The notes beneath the pieces were generated by a model that ran no database searches, was not told the origin of the DNA, and saw only the letters and a program-made list of their open reading frames with translations. From Panicum virgatum (Eukaryota; Streptophyta; Magnoliopsida; Poales; Poaceae), in the NCBI RefSeq assembly GCF_016808335.1, contig NC_053149.1:18634733-18698732 (forward strand): a stretch of 64,000 nt of DNA, given 5' to 3'. Shown one piece after another: positions 22,564-33,997 of the stretch. Every line of letters starts with the position of its first letter. Positions within the stretch are counted from its first letter, which is position 1. The position numbers and the translations under genes are program-made.

Positions 22564-25500
22564 TTTCTCGAACGCGCATGAGAGCTGTGCATCAATATAT
22601 TAAGAAGGAAAGGGGGTAAGAGCCCCCAAAACCAAAAAGTTACAGGAATAGAGGGTCTGTAACACACCCTAAAGTAAAAAACTCTCTCTTACACAAAAAC
22701 TACCACTAAACGGACCAGACCACACCACCTGCCTAGTGCAGTTAGGAGGGAGGAGCAAGGGCAAGGAGATATGAAACTCCTCGAGCCCTTGCTACAGACC
22801 ACTGCTGGACATCTTCTCTAAAGGCTGTCATGACCCTGGCTAAATTAGGGGGCCCCATCAAACACAGAGTAGTTACGGTGCTTCCAAACTAACCAAGACC
22901 CCAAGATAATGATGGAATTAACTCCCTTTTTGACCTGACCAGAGAATCTGCTGCTGGCACCAGCCCACCGGTCAACAAAACAGTGATCTTCTAACTGTGG
23001 TGTGATAGCTTGCAGACCAAACTGCTGCAGGATGCTGAACCAAAACTGCTGGGTGAAAACACAAGAGACCAACATGTGATCAATTGTTTCTCCAACCTGA
23101 TCACAAAGTGGCCATTTCAGTGGGTGGTTAAGGTCTCTTTAGCAAGTCTATCTGCTCTCCAACACCGATTATGGGCCAGAGTCTACATGAAGAACTTGCA
23201 TTATCCTGGAGCCCAGCTCTTCCAAATTCTTTCCCATGAATCAAACTGAGTGGCCCCAATGAATAAAGCTTCATAAGCTGATTTGGTGGAATAAACTCCA
23301 GAGGTGGTGAACTTCCAAATATGTATGTCCTCCACCTCTGGCTGTAGCTCAACATTGTAAAGAAGCTCCCACAGGTGAAGGTATTCAATCATGACCTGCA
23401 CACTTAAAGCTCCTCTAATATCTGAAATCCATCTCCCACCAGTGATAGCATCATAAACTGTTCTTTTTCTTGATCTTATTGCTATTGCATTGAACAAATG
23501 TGGCAGGGTCTGTTTTAAACTCTGACCAAGCACCCAACAATCTGTCCAAAAACAAGTATTTTTTTCCATTTCCAATTACTGTTTCAACAGCTATTGCAAA
23601 GAAGGACTGGACCTAGGACTGGGCTTGGATGGGGAAGAAAGCCCATGCCTTTTCAGGCTCTGTTTTCTGTAACCGCAGCCACCTGAGTTTCAGGGCCCAC
23701 CATAAGTTTCAGAGATCAGAGATGCCAAGCCCCCCAGATAAATTGGTCTTGTGACTTTTGGCCAAGCAAACAGACAGTGCCCTCCTCTAGCATCTTTTCT
23801 GCCTTTCCACAAAAAACCTCTTCTTATCTTATCAATTGCCTTTAAAGCACAAGGTGGTAGCTCGAGTGCCAAGAGAATGTAGATGAGCATCGAGGTGAGC
23901 ACATACTGTACCAGAATCAATCTACCAGCTTTAGTGAGCAAATCAGCCTTCCAACTTGAGTGTCTGTCTGCTATTTTTTCAACAATGGGTTGTGCTTGTG
24001 CTTTGGTGATCTTGTGAGGAGAGAGAGGAACTCCCCGATACTTAAAACGGAATTCAGAAATCTGACATGGTAGGGATTCTTGCAATAATGCTGTCATCTT
24101 CAGTACATTGTATGGGGGAGAACACTACTTTTCTGGAGGTTTGCTGTGAGCCCAGAAGCATTACCAAAGAGCTGTAGGATATCCAGAGTAATTTCAATAT
24201 CACTGGCCGAAGGCCTCAAGAAAAGCACCACATCATATGCATATAAGGAGATCCTATGTTGCAAAGCCCTTCTAGCAAGTGGTTGTAACATATGCTCATC
24301 TGCAGCTTTCTTTATTAAATGACAAAGCACATCCATGACTAGGATGAAAAGCATGGGTGACATTGGGTCCCCCTGTCTTAAGCCGCTCTGATGGTGTATC
24401 CTTTCTCCTAGAGAACCATTGAGTAGTACCTGAGTTGAGGATGTTTCAAGCATCCCACTTATGATGACATCCTCATGTTGGTCCAAGCGGCGGCGCTGGG
24501 GAGGGGCACCGAGGGGCCGAACGGAAGCACCGAGTGGTCAGCCGGGGGCGTCGGGAGGTCGACCGGTGGCGCCGAGGGGCCGCAAGTCGGTGCTGGAGCC
24601 GCCGCCGCTGGAAGGGCGCAGCAACATCCTCATCCTTGGGAGTGTCGACGATGAAGCGGCGACGAACGGCAGGGCGACACAAACCCGATCTCTGATCGGG
24701 AAAAAAAGAAACACAGCAGCAAGAGACCTGCGGGTACAATCTCAGGTGCACCTAGTGATGCCCCCCAACCTTATCCTCATTCGTCGGTCGGTCGAGGGGG
24801 GGGGTGAGGCAAAGCAGAGTGGCGAGACCCGCCGGCGAGCGAACTCAACCGGGCGGCGTGCAGCCCAAGCGGCGTCCTCCTCCAGCTGCGCGGCGGGCTA
24901 GCGGCCCCATGAGCCGCCCCCACAGCCGCGTCCTCGCGCGCATGGCGGCGGCGGAAGTGGCGCTGAGGGCGAAGGGGACGGCGCCCAATAGTGCAGAGGA
25001 GAGAGCCGGCAAGGGAAGGGTGGAGCAGCGCTGCAGCCCGGCGTTGACGTCGATTGGCGGTGCGGCGGCCCGCCGGCCCCGATGGCGCAGTGGCCTGGCA
25101 TCCCCGCGGTGGTCCTCCGCAGCCGCACAGGGCACGCGCGCTCTAGGGGAGCGGTGCGGCAGCACTGGTAAGAGGCAGGGCGCCTGGCCTGATGTGCGGG
25201 AGGGGTGGGCGGATCCGGATGCGGAGCCGAGGGGGACGACGACGCGGAGGCATGCAGGCCCAGTGGCGCCCCCATGGCGATGTGGTATCCGACGGGGACG
25301 TCGAGCGGCTCCGCCATGGGGTGACCAGGGAAGAGGTAGGTTCCCTGCTGCTTGATGACGCGACGGCACGGCAGATCAGAGGGATCCGCGTGCTGATCCT
25401 ACGAGGGCGTTGCCTCTGATCCGTCGCGCTGATCCTACGAGGGCGCTGCCCCCGGCAGAGATCGATCTGATCAATCTCCCCGAGGGCAGCGGAAGCCGGA

Positions 25501-25834
25501 GGCCTAGGGTTAGAACCTAGTTTCGTGATACCATGTAGGAAAGTAGGATGCGTATAATGTGGTCGATATATTGCTTGAGCCCCTTGGGCTGATTATATAG
25601 AAGTATATGGCTTGGAGGGCAAGTAACCTCTCCTAGAGATAAAGAAGGTTATCCCGGGATTACAATCAATCCTAAACTAACCATATCCAGAGTTGCCTAA
25701 TATACTCTAACACAAACAGCTAAACTTGCAGCCATTATGTCCAACTTTATAATCGGCCAACACACTTTGTAAAATTTGCATGTAAATCGATCAGGACCAG
25801 GAGCTTTGTCAGAAGACAGTGACCTGATTGTACC
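22564..25834 (-). mobile_element. 5'-truncated L1-type LINE
   Basis: Minus-strand RT pieces appear in L1 order: 'DKAPGPDRF' (about 25790), 'GLRQGDPMSP' (about 24380), the active-site region 'LYAYDVVLF' (about 24245; normally YADD), 'SSWKADLLTKAGR' (about 23950), 'FWTDCWV' (about 23545), and the C-terminal zinc-ribbon region 'IWKFTTSGVYSTKSAY' (about 23320). The first catalytic Asp of YADD is Tyr, and several frameshifts are present. The 5' end is cut in the RT domain, and an LTR fragment is inserted near 24487. Its 3' end abuts intron sequence shared with the other duplication copy. Confidence 0.88.
24487..25712 (-). mobile_element. Truncated Copia-type LTR element nested in the LINE
   Basis: The LTR (25534-25712, 179 bp, on the minus strand starting TGTTAGAGTATATTAGG and ending CCTACA) is followed by a primer-binding site TGGTATCACGAAAC. 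The remaining about 1 kb is GC-rich and without a recognisable protein. No second LTR is visible; the left junction with LINE sequence is near 24487. The LTR start resembles that of the element at 26.5-28.8 kb (TGTTAGAGTATAT). Confidence 0.75.
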
Positions 25835-26464
25835 TCTGCTTTGTATTAGAAAGAACACGTGGTATGGGCACAGAATCGCCCTGGTGACACATGAGTACCT
25901 TACTATAACAAGCATAATGGCTAGGCTTACGGTAGCGCATAGCACCAGCACCAATAGTTGGTTTAGAGATGCTCTCACATCACTCATACTCCTACCAATC
26001 TAACTTTGTGCAATCGTTAGGTTAGTTTGGTGGATTATGATTACTGAAATACTATAGAGTATGAGAGAGACGGAGGCGATCAGGAGATAAATCAGGAGAT
26101 AAACTATATTCCAGATGACTAAGTTGCCAGCACAAAATATAGAAATGTTTGTCATGGTTTCTTGTATGAATTAGAAGCAAAGCTGCCGCAGATTTCTCTG
26201 GTTTTCTGATAGAATCTGGATCAAGAATACCTGGCCAAACGGGGTCAAATTGTGAAATGGGCGCATATGTGTAATGCTAAATGTGATTTTACTTGATACT
26301 TTTTATCTTGAATGTAGAACAGATCGACAATATGTTAACTGAAAGTATCTGTAAAAGAAGTAAACAAAAAAAAAACTAAACCTGTCATTTTCTAAGATGG
26401 AGAAACTGCAATGCTAAAGCTTAAGTGAAACCATTGCATCTATACCTAAAATTGCTTGTTTATG

Positions 26465-28836
26465 TCAGCTCAGCAACTTCTCTCTAGTCTCACCGTCTGC
26501 GATGCTCCCGCTATGACTGCAGGGGGTATTAGTATGTCAGGGATATCTCTATATTAGGTAGATTAGAATTGTATCCGTTTTCTACTATATCCGTAGAAGA
26601 GGCTCCTTGCCGTTCAAGTCATGTACCTCTATACAGGCTAATACAATCCATCCATTACACCAATTTTATTATTCTACATGGTATCACGAGTTCCTAGACC
26701 ACAAAACCTAACTTTTCCGCTGCCCCTCGCACCTCTGTTCTTCACGCGCCGCAAGTCATTCCCCACGACGCGCTCCAACACGCCCTGACAACAACCTGGA
26801 GCGCGTCCTCGGGGAGGTCGCTCATGATCTCCACCGGGGGCCGCGCCCTCCAAAATTCGGCGGCAGGCCGATTTGATCAACAGTCGTAGAAGGTCGTCCA
26901 GCAGCAATAGATCGTGATGAACTCACCGGGTGTTGTCGTCCGCTGGCCTCCCTTCCCCTCCAGGCGGATCCGCACTAGCCTCTTCCACCGTGGGCGGACC
27001 ATTGTGCCGAACTCCATCGCGCCGGCTCCGCCCCCATCCGTCTCCATCGCTGGTGGGATCCGCACCGGTTTCCTCCACCGTCGGTGAACCCGCTCCACCT
27101 CGGCCATCAACCCTCCACTTCACGCCGCTACGGCTGGCCACGCGCCTCCACCTCACAGCAGGCAGCTCTGCCTTCCCTCTGCTGTTCTCCTCTCTGGCGA
27201 GGATCCGCCGCCGACAGGCCCACTCCTCCCTGGATGGCCCCCCCTCTGTATCGACCACCGGTCCGGCCCCTCTGTTCTCTCCCTCACCCCTCTGGCTTCT
27301 TCTTTTTTGCACGCTATGGTGCCGTGGTGAGGAAAGAGATAACAGGGTGAGGGGAGTCCAGTGCTACACACACCTGGAGGTTCTACACAAGTTGCTACTG
27401 GTTTGTTTTGGTTAGTTTCTCTGATCCTTTACTCGATCACTAATAGAGATTGAGTCGCCCACCATCCGTCGACCTCACGCCTCTACTTCGACGTCGGCGT
27501 CGACTTCACCGGCCTCTTCTTCATCTTCGACATGCGGCATGGCGACATGGACTGTGCCCCGCCCATTTGAGCTGCCCTCCTTGCTGCTTCGTCCACACGT
27601 CGACCCTCGCTGACTTGTCTTCGTCTTCACCCACCGGGACGCCTTCACCGACTTCAGCCACCGTCGTCTCGCCTCACGCTACTCGATCTGATCAGCCGAT
27701 GTGTGTGATCCACCCGGCTCCCGTGACGTCCGTCCTCATCGAGCGTGCCCTTTCACTGAGCATGGAGGGTTGTCGCTGCGTCGCCTCTTCGTGCAGCAGT
27801 GGCATCATCCTGTGGTCTTCTTTGCCGTTGCTTCCTCACCACCGTCCACCACGTCCATGGCCTCATCGCCAACTTGTCGCTGCGCGCTTCACGCATGGTC
27901 TTCATCAAGCTGTACATGTTCTTAGCCGTCTCTTTCGAGCTCTGCAGCCACGTCATCCGGATCATTTCGCCGTGTGCTGGAAAGTCTGGTTCCCCTTCTC
28001 GCTTTGTCTAGCACAACCACGTCGCCAGCATCGCCATCTCGTTCCCGACTACTTCGTCTACTCTAGCAATAGTAGGCGTTGGCATCTTCTACTCCGCCTT
28101 CTTCTTCACCTACGGCCGCCTTGGAGGCCTTCTCTGCTGGTCCCTCAGACGACGTCGTCTGGTTGTGCATCCTCCCTTGCACGCCCGGTACTGGCAATAC
28201 CATTGCGTGCCCATTGTCCTCGACGCATTCCCGGGCTTGGCAAACTCGGGCATGCCTCGCCCGATGACCTGACTGCATCGGCTTCGGCGTCGACCCCCTC
28301 TACGATTGCCTCGACGCGTTGCCATCTTTGTCTTCGGCGCCTTCTCCATCACGCCACCATCATGGCACCTCCTCGTGCGCCCACGGCTTCATGTGCGGCT
28401 TCCTCGTCTTCGGCAACCTCAACAGCTATGTATGACGACCACAGCTACCCTACGCACGACATCCTCGACCATGGCTACTGGCCCTCCAGCTTGGCTACCT
28501 CAACATCAGCACAAAGGTCTACCTTTTGCTTGAGCAACCTTGTGGGTTTCCACTCCAGCCATAGTGTCTGCGACACAATAATTGTTGTGACTGCGGGGGA
28601 TGTCAGCTCACCAACTTCTCTCCAGTCTCATCGTCTGCGATGCTCCCGCTATGACTGCATGGGGATGTTAGAGTATATCAGGAATATCTCTATATTAGGT
28701 AGATTAGGATTGTATCCGTGTTTTACTATATCTATAGGAGAGGCTCCTTGCCCTCTAAGACATGTACCTCTATATATTCAGCCCCAAGGCTCAGGCTAAT
28801 ACAATCCATCCATTACACCAATTCTATTATTCTACA
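26465..28836 (+). mobile_element. Non-autonomous LTR retrotransposon, recombinant structure
   Basis: LTRs at 26527-26678 and 28666-28836 end TCTACA. The left one is followed by the primer-binding site TGGTATCACGAG. The 2-kb interior (26679-28665) is C-rich, with open frames but no gag or pol. Just left of the 5' LTR (26465-26526) lies a second copy of the interior's 3' end: 'tctgcgatgctcccgctatg' occurs at both 26499 and 28634. A simple insertion would not place internal sequence outside the LTR. The element is absent from the paralogous site near 31790. Confidence 0.82.
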
Positions 28837-30130
28837 GCTTAAATAAGGTAGAATACAGGACCAATAATATTACCTTGGCAAAATCCTTAATAGGGTATTC
28901 TCCTCCAAGTCTTGGATCTGCGCATTGGTGCATCCTACGAGTTGTTCTGAGTCTTGGTGTTGCCTATAGAGTACAGACCAATGCCAATGTTAGTTTCTCC
29001 TTATGATCAATTATGTATGAGAGCAAGTCTCCATACCCATGACACGAGGTCCTGCTGATGACGTGGTTGTGTACGATCACGTGCCTTGCGACCAGTTAAA
29101 AGCTCCAACAGCACAACCCCAAAGCTAAAAACTCCACTCTTGTTGCAAAACCTTTCAGTCATCAGATACCTACAGAACCAAGGACAGAGTTAGTAGGAGA
29201 GTATATGACAGGGCGATTCATAATAGAAGATATGAAAACATTGAAACATTATGGTATTTTGGTCACTTACTCAGGTGCACCATAACCGGCAAGGCCAAAC
29301 CAAGGAGGAATGTCATAATATAGAGGATCCGAGTTAATCTTGTGACCAGGGTTCGATTCGAAGGCTCCAATATCAGCAATAACCTTTGCAACATCGTTGT
29401 CGAAGAGAAGTATGTTGCTTGATTTGATGACTCTATGAGTGATGCAATGCTCATAGATGAACTCAATCCCTTCTGCAGAACTTAAGGCAATATTCACTCG
29501 TTGTGCCCATGAAAGAGCTTTTCCTGGTCCGCCATGTAAGAAGCCATGTAAGAAGCCGGAGCCGGAGCCCTGCCAAACAGGGCCTACGTGGCGATGAAAT
29601 GAGGAAGACAGGACACCAAGCAAACAAGCCATTTATTTACAGGGAGGCGTACACAAGAGCCATTTATAGGGGCTGAAACTTTACAGAGGGCAAAAGCCTA
29701 GCGAAAGGAAGGCGATGGCAATACAATGGTGTGTTGCACCGATACCGAAGCACCAAAGGTCGCCCATATGAAATGTTGGATGGAACTCCCTGCTGCCCCT
29801 ACAGCAAGATGTTTGGGAGTCGCCACAAGCAGCCTCACTCTCCACGGCCGCCGCTTGCTGTGCCTGATATGCCTGGCAGCAAGGAGCGCAGATCCTTGAC
29901 GACCATTCTCATGCTTGGCCGGAACTCCGGCTCGTATTGCACACAGCTGCACGCAATGTCAGCCATCTGCTTGCCAAAACAGAGATTAGTACTTTAGTAC
30001 TGTTATTTAGAAGTACCGGTATTAGAACAAGATACAGCATGACTCTCTCTGTAGCTCTCTGTGCGACAACGAAGAACCAAAGTATTGGAGCACGGTCCTT
30101 TTTTTTCTCTCAAATACGCAGGAGAGCTTC

Positions 30131-30597
30131 CACTACTAGAAAACAAGTCTTAGGTCCACTCCAAAAGTACCGGTATGGAGATGAACCAGTACCTATGTTA
30201 TGAATGAGCCTTAGGTACCGGTTGATCTCCATAAGTACCGGGTGATAAATTTTACATTAGTACTGGGTGGTATCACCAACCGATACCTATAGACGAGCCT
30301 TAGGTACCGGTTGGCACCAACCGGTACCTTAGGCTCATCCATGGGTTATTTCAAAAGAAAAATATCTCATTTTCAATTAGAACTGCTGTGTAGCTGAGAT
30401 GGTAAATGAACAACGCGCAAGGCTAGAGGGTTCAAATCCCAACCAAAAAATATTTTGCGTGAATTTTGGAGACCTTAGGTACTAGTTATTTAACCCGGTA
30501 CCCAAGACTCGAGCCTTAGGTACCGCTTTCGGAGTAACGGTTCTCCGGTACCAAAGGGCACTTTCAACCGGTGCTTTAAGCAATTTTTCTAGTAGTG
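30131..30597. mobile_element. CACTA-type MITE
   Basis: Begins CACTACTAGAAAA and ends TTTTCTAGTAGTG, with the 3-bp duplication TTC on both sides (30128-30130, 30598-30600). The corresponding place in the other duplication copy (about 16258) has no insertion. The interior has subterminal 'ggtaccggtt' repeats in both orientations, as in En/Spm-type elements. Confidence 0.93.
30384..30444 (+). other. tRNA-like segment inside the CACTA MITE
   Basis: Contains a perfect box A consensus (TAGCTGAGATGG, 30391-30402) and box B (GGTTCAAATCC, 30429-30439), spaced as in a tRNA. The acceptor stem does not pair convincingly, so this is a tRNA relic or SINE head, not a working tRNA gene. Confidence 0.6.
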
Positions 30598-32888
30598 TTC
30601 GCATCTTTGTACTAAACAGTAGAAAAAGTTTTACAAGAGATTACAAACAGCGTGGAGCAGCCGAGTGCTCTCCCTGACCAATCCGAGCTGCGGCACAGAA
30701 TGATCATATATAAACCCCTAGGCTAGCTGCTTAACCTATCACTCGCGAAACAATACGACGAGCACGGTCGGAGAAGCATCTATAGAAAGATTATGGTTCT
30801 GCTGAGTCCAGAATGGACTTCAAGAGAGAAGGTCCTACCTAATTAAGACAAAGGAGAAGGTGGTCTTGATGGGCAAGGGCGGCGGCACGAGCCAAAGCCC
30901 CAGCAACAACTGCGGCCGAGCTGCAGCAACGACAACAATCTATACAACAAAAGCGAGAGGAGAGGAAAATTAGGGACGATGAAGTAGAATGGCCAGGACG
31001 GCAGGTATGGTGTTTAGCTGCCGCTGCAATCAACAGTGAAGTCTTATCCTCGGATTTCCTCGAACAGAGAGAGGAGTAAACACGCAACTTAAAAAGCGAG
31101 ATAGAGTCTCGGTGGCCTCCACAATCTACACTATATCGAATATACTAAGATTTATGTGTATGTTTAACTATCTACCTCTGCTTTTGTATTAGAAAGAACA
31201 CGTGCTATGGACACGGAATCACCCTGGTGACACATGAGTACCTTACTATAGCAAGCATAATGGCTACTAGGCTTATGGTAGCGCACAGCACGAATAGTTG
31301 GTTTAGAGATACTCTCACATCACTCATACTCCTACCAATCTAACTTTGTGCAATCATTAGGTTAGTTTGGTGGATTATGATTACTGAAATAGAGTATGTG
31401 AGAGAGACGGAGGCGATCAGGAGATAAACTATATTTCAAATGACTATGTTGCCAGCGCAAAATATAGAAATGTTTGTCATGGCTTCTTGTATGAATTAGA
31501 AGTAAAACTGCCGCAGATTTCTTCGGTTTTCGGATAGAATCTGGATCAAGAATACCTGACCAAACGGGGTCAAATTGTGAAATGGACGCATGTGTGTAAT
31601 GCTAAATGTGATTTTACTTGATACTTTATCTTTTTTTTTTACTTGATACTTTTTATCTTGAATGTAGAACAGATCAACAATATGTTGAAAGTACCTGTAA
31701 AAAAAGTGAACAAAAACTAAACCTGTCATTTTCTGCGAAGGAGAAACTGCAATGCTAAAGGTGAAGTGAAACCATTGTATCTACCTAGAATACAGGACCA
31801 ATAATATTACCTTGGCAAAATCTTTATGAGGGTATTCTCCTCCAAGTCTTGGATCTGCGCATTGGTGCATCCTGCGAGGTGTTCTGAGTCTTGGTGTTGC
31901 CTATTGAGTACAGATCAATGCCATGATTAGTTTCTCCTTATGATCAATTATGTATGAGGGAAAGTATCCATACCCATGACACGAGGTCCTGCTGATCACG
32001 TGGTTGTGTATGATCACGTGCCTTACGACCAGTTAAAAACTCCAACAGCACAACCCCAAAGCTAAAAACTTCACTCTTGTTGCTAAACCTTTCAGTCATC
32101 AGATACCTACAGAACCAAGGACAGAGTTAGTAGGAGAGTATATGACAGGGCGATTCATAATAGAAGATATGAAAACATTGAAACATTATGGTATTTTGGT
32201 CACTTACTCAGGTGCACCATAACCGTCAAGGCCAGACCAAGGAGGAGGAATGGCATAATATAGAGGATCCGAGTTAATCTTGTGACCAGGGTTCGATTCG
32301 AAGGCTCCAATATCAGCAATAACCTTTGCAACATCGTTGTCGAAGAGAAGTATGTTGCTTGATTTGATGATCTATGAGTGATGCAATGCTCTGCCTTCTC
32401 ATAGATGAACTCAATCCCTTCTGCAGAACTTAAGGCAATATTCACTCGTTGTGCCCATGAAAGAGCTTTTCCTGGTCCGCCTCCCACGGCACCCTTTTTT
32501 CCTGCGATCACGAACCTGAATAATATGAACTTCACCTGCAAACCTTCTTAGCTTTTTACGCACAGCACAATTCTTGCAGCACTGGCAAATATGATGTTGT
32601 TAATTCGCTAGCCCCTGAATCTAAAGAAGGCCTCTTGGTTATGATGGAAGGCATAACCATTGGATGTTATTAGGAGCTTATTTGCTACCAGGTAAGCTTC
32701 TAAAGGAGTGACTATGATCCCTTTAAGAAATGAAAGACTCTTATATAAAAAAAAATTTGACCAAGATAAGCAAGTCCTAAACTATAAAAAGTAAAAACAA
32801 ACATTCAATTAAAGAAAGCAAGACAACCATGCAATTGCACAGGTTAACATATAACATCTCAACAGGTGCCATGCCATTGTGATCTAAG

Positions 32889-33223
32889 GGCCGTGTTTGG
32901 TTAGATGAAAAAATTTTCGCGCACGTTTTTCGAGAAGAGAATCTCGTACGCATGGAGTACTAAATGAAGTCTATTTGCAAAACCTTTTTAGGGACGGGTG
33001 TAACTTTTCGAGACGAATCTAATTGTTGTAATTATTTGATGATTTGCTACAGTTGTGCTACAGTAACCATCCTCTAATCGCGCGGTCAAAGGCCTCATTA
33101 GATTCATCTCGAGATTTACACGGGGGGTTGTGGAGGTGATTTTGTAATTAGACTTCGTTTGATAGTTTAAATTTTTGGTCAAAAGTGCTACAGTAAAAAC
33201 GTGAAAATGAACCAAACACGGCC
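32889..33223. mobile_element. Tourist/Harbinger-type MITE in kinase intron
   Basis: Perfect 14-base terminal inverted repeats (GGCCGTGTTTGGTT / AACCAAACACGGCC) and internal 'cgagacgaatctaat' as in the element at 60975-61309. Flanks read TAAG and AAGA, so the target duplication is short or altered. Lies between kinase exons 3 and 4. Confidence 0.8.
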
Positions 33224-33997
33224 AAGAAATGAATAGCACTTAACATCTCTCATGAAACATACTCTCCAGGCAAACAAACTAAAAGTATCCTGGTATAAAA
33301 GGTTTTATTATTTGTCATGACATGATCATAACAATGATTTAATATACATTGATTAAGATATACTTAAGCCAAATTTGTCAAAAAAACAACTCCATGGGTC
33401 AACCAATCTAGTTGATATAGCATCTCAACATGCCTCATGATATTTGACTAATGATGAGGACAGACAATTGCTTTCATCAAGGATACCAAAATGTACCCAG
33501 GAACAAACACAAGACTATATGGAAGAAAATGTTTTCATTGTTCATCACCATGAAGAATATCAGGCAAGGAACCACTTGACGAGTACTCGTAAACAAGAGC
33601 ATGGACGGACTCTTCTATACAGTAGCTAAGAAGTTGAACAACATTGTTGTGCTCCAATCTTGAAATGGACTGAACCTGCAGCAAGAGATGAAGTTGGAAA
33701 ACAATCCCTTTATACAAACATTAATGAAAAGTGCCATACCGAGGATGGTTGATAAGGTAGAATAGGCAGACATCACCTTTAATAGGAATTCATTGTCAAC
33801 ATCGGAATATTTAAGGATCTTCACCACACATTTCCGGCTATCTTTCAGCTCTCCAAGGAAAACTTCAGCATGTGAGCCCTGTCCGATTAGAGTACTGCAA
33901 CGGAAGTTCCTGGTGATTTCCTTTAGTTCAGCAAGGGAAATGGCCAGTACTTGCCTGGGCTGTTCTATTTCGGTGGGGTTGGTTGGGTAGTTGCCGC

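Larger units (their letters stand above)
15621..29535. repeat. Distal copy of a tandem duplication, interrupted by nested insertions
   Basis: This unit matches 29584-32481 in the same order and orientation: the last kinase exon, a LINE-like 3' remnant, intron sequence, then three kinase exons. The match is broken here by a Copia element (16699-22389), a LINE (22564 to about 25834) and an LTR element (about 26465-28836), all absent from the other copy. Homology stops at 29535. A 48-base filler (29536-29583) with 'catgtaagaagc' repeated twice separates the two copies. Confidence 0.9.
15963..29535 (-). pseudogene. PTI1-like kinase, duplicated 3' half (copy B), split by transposons
   Basis: Exons on the minus strand: 29271-29535 (5' end lost at the duplication breakpoint), 29037-29169, 28874-28963 and the terminal exon 15963-16094 ending in TGA. 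They encode kinase subdomains VI-XI of a PTI1-type cytoplasmic serine/threonine kinase: 'HRVIKSSN' (normally HRD), 'SFGVVLLE', and the terminal 'CVQYEPKSRPSM'. The catalytic HRD Asp is Val. Relative to copy A, nine bases are missing near 29452, in frame. The intron before the last exon has grown to about 12.8 kb by insertions. No ATP-binding half is present, so this is a non-functional partial copy. Confidence 0.85.
29584..32481. repeat. Proximal copy of the tandem duplication
   Basis: Matches 15621-29535 minus that copy's insertions. Starts at 'ctacgtggc' and ends at 'cctggtccgcc', inside kinase exon 4. Without the CACTA MITE at 30131-30597 the unit is about 2.4 kb. Confidence 0.9.
29835..33997 (-). 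pseudogene. PTI1-like serine/threonine kinase (copy A), decayed
   Basis: Related to PTI1 kinases, cytoplasmic kinases acting with immune or oxidative-stress signalling (family knowledge). Exons: 33777-33997, 33549-33675, 32208-32501, 31974-32106, 31811-31900, 29835-29966, with consistent phases and GT-AG sites; the N-terminal exon was not found. Visible motifs: glycine loop 'IGQGSHAEVFLG', Lys in 'CVVKILKY', 'LVYEYSSSGSL', 'LSWAQRVNIALSSAEG', '[18 protein letters not shown]' and terminal 'CVQYEPEFRPSM'. The segment corresponding to HRD has lost one base near 32370, shifting frame; copy B shows HRV there, so the catalytic Asp was already gone. DFG is replaced by a DIG-like sequence. It could at most give a truncated pseudokinase. 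Confidence 0.82.

Noticed and set aside
24461..25419. Plus- and minus-strand frames of 139-183 codons
   Set aside because: GC-rich interior of a truncated LTR element; no gag or pol motif seen.
27450..28799. 449-codon plus-strand frame
   Set aside because: Runs through the interior and 3' LTR of a non-autonomous LTR element; composition-driven, low-complexity, no domain.
30384..30444. Functional tRNA gene
   Set aside because: Box A and B are present, but no paired acceptor stem or clear anticodon arm can be drawn.
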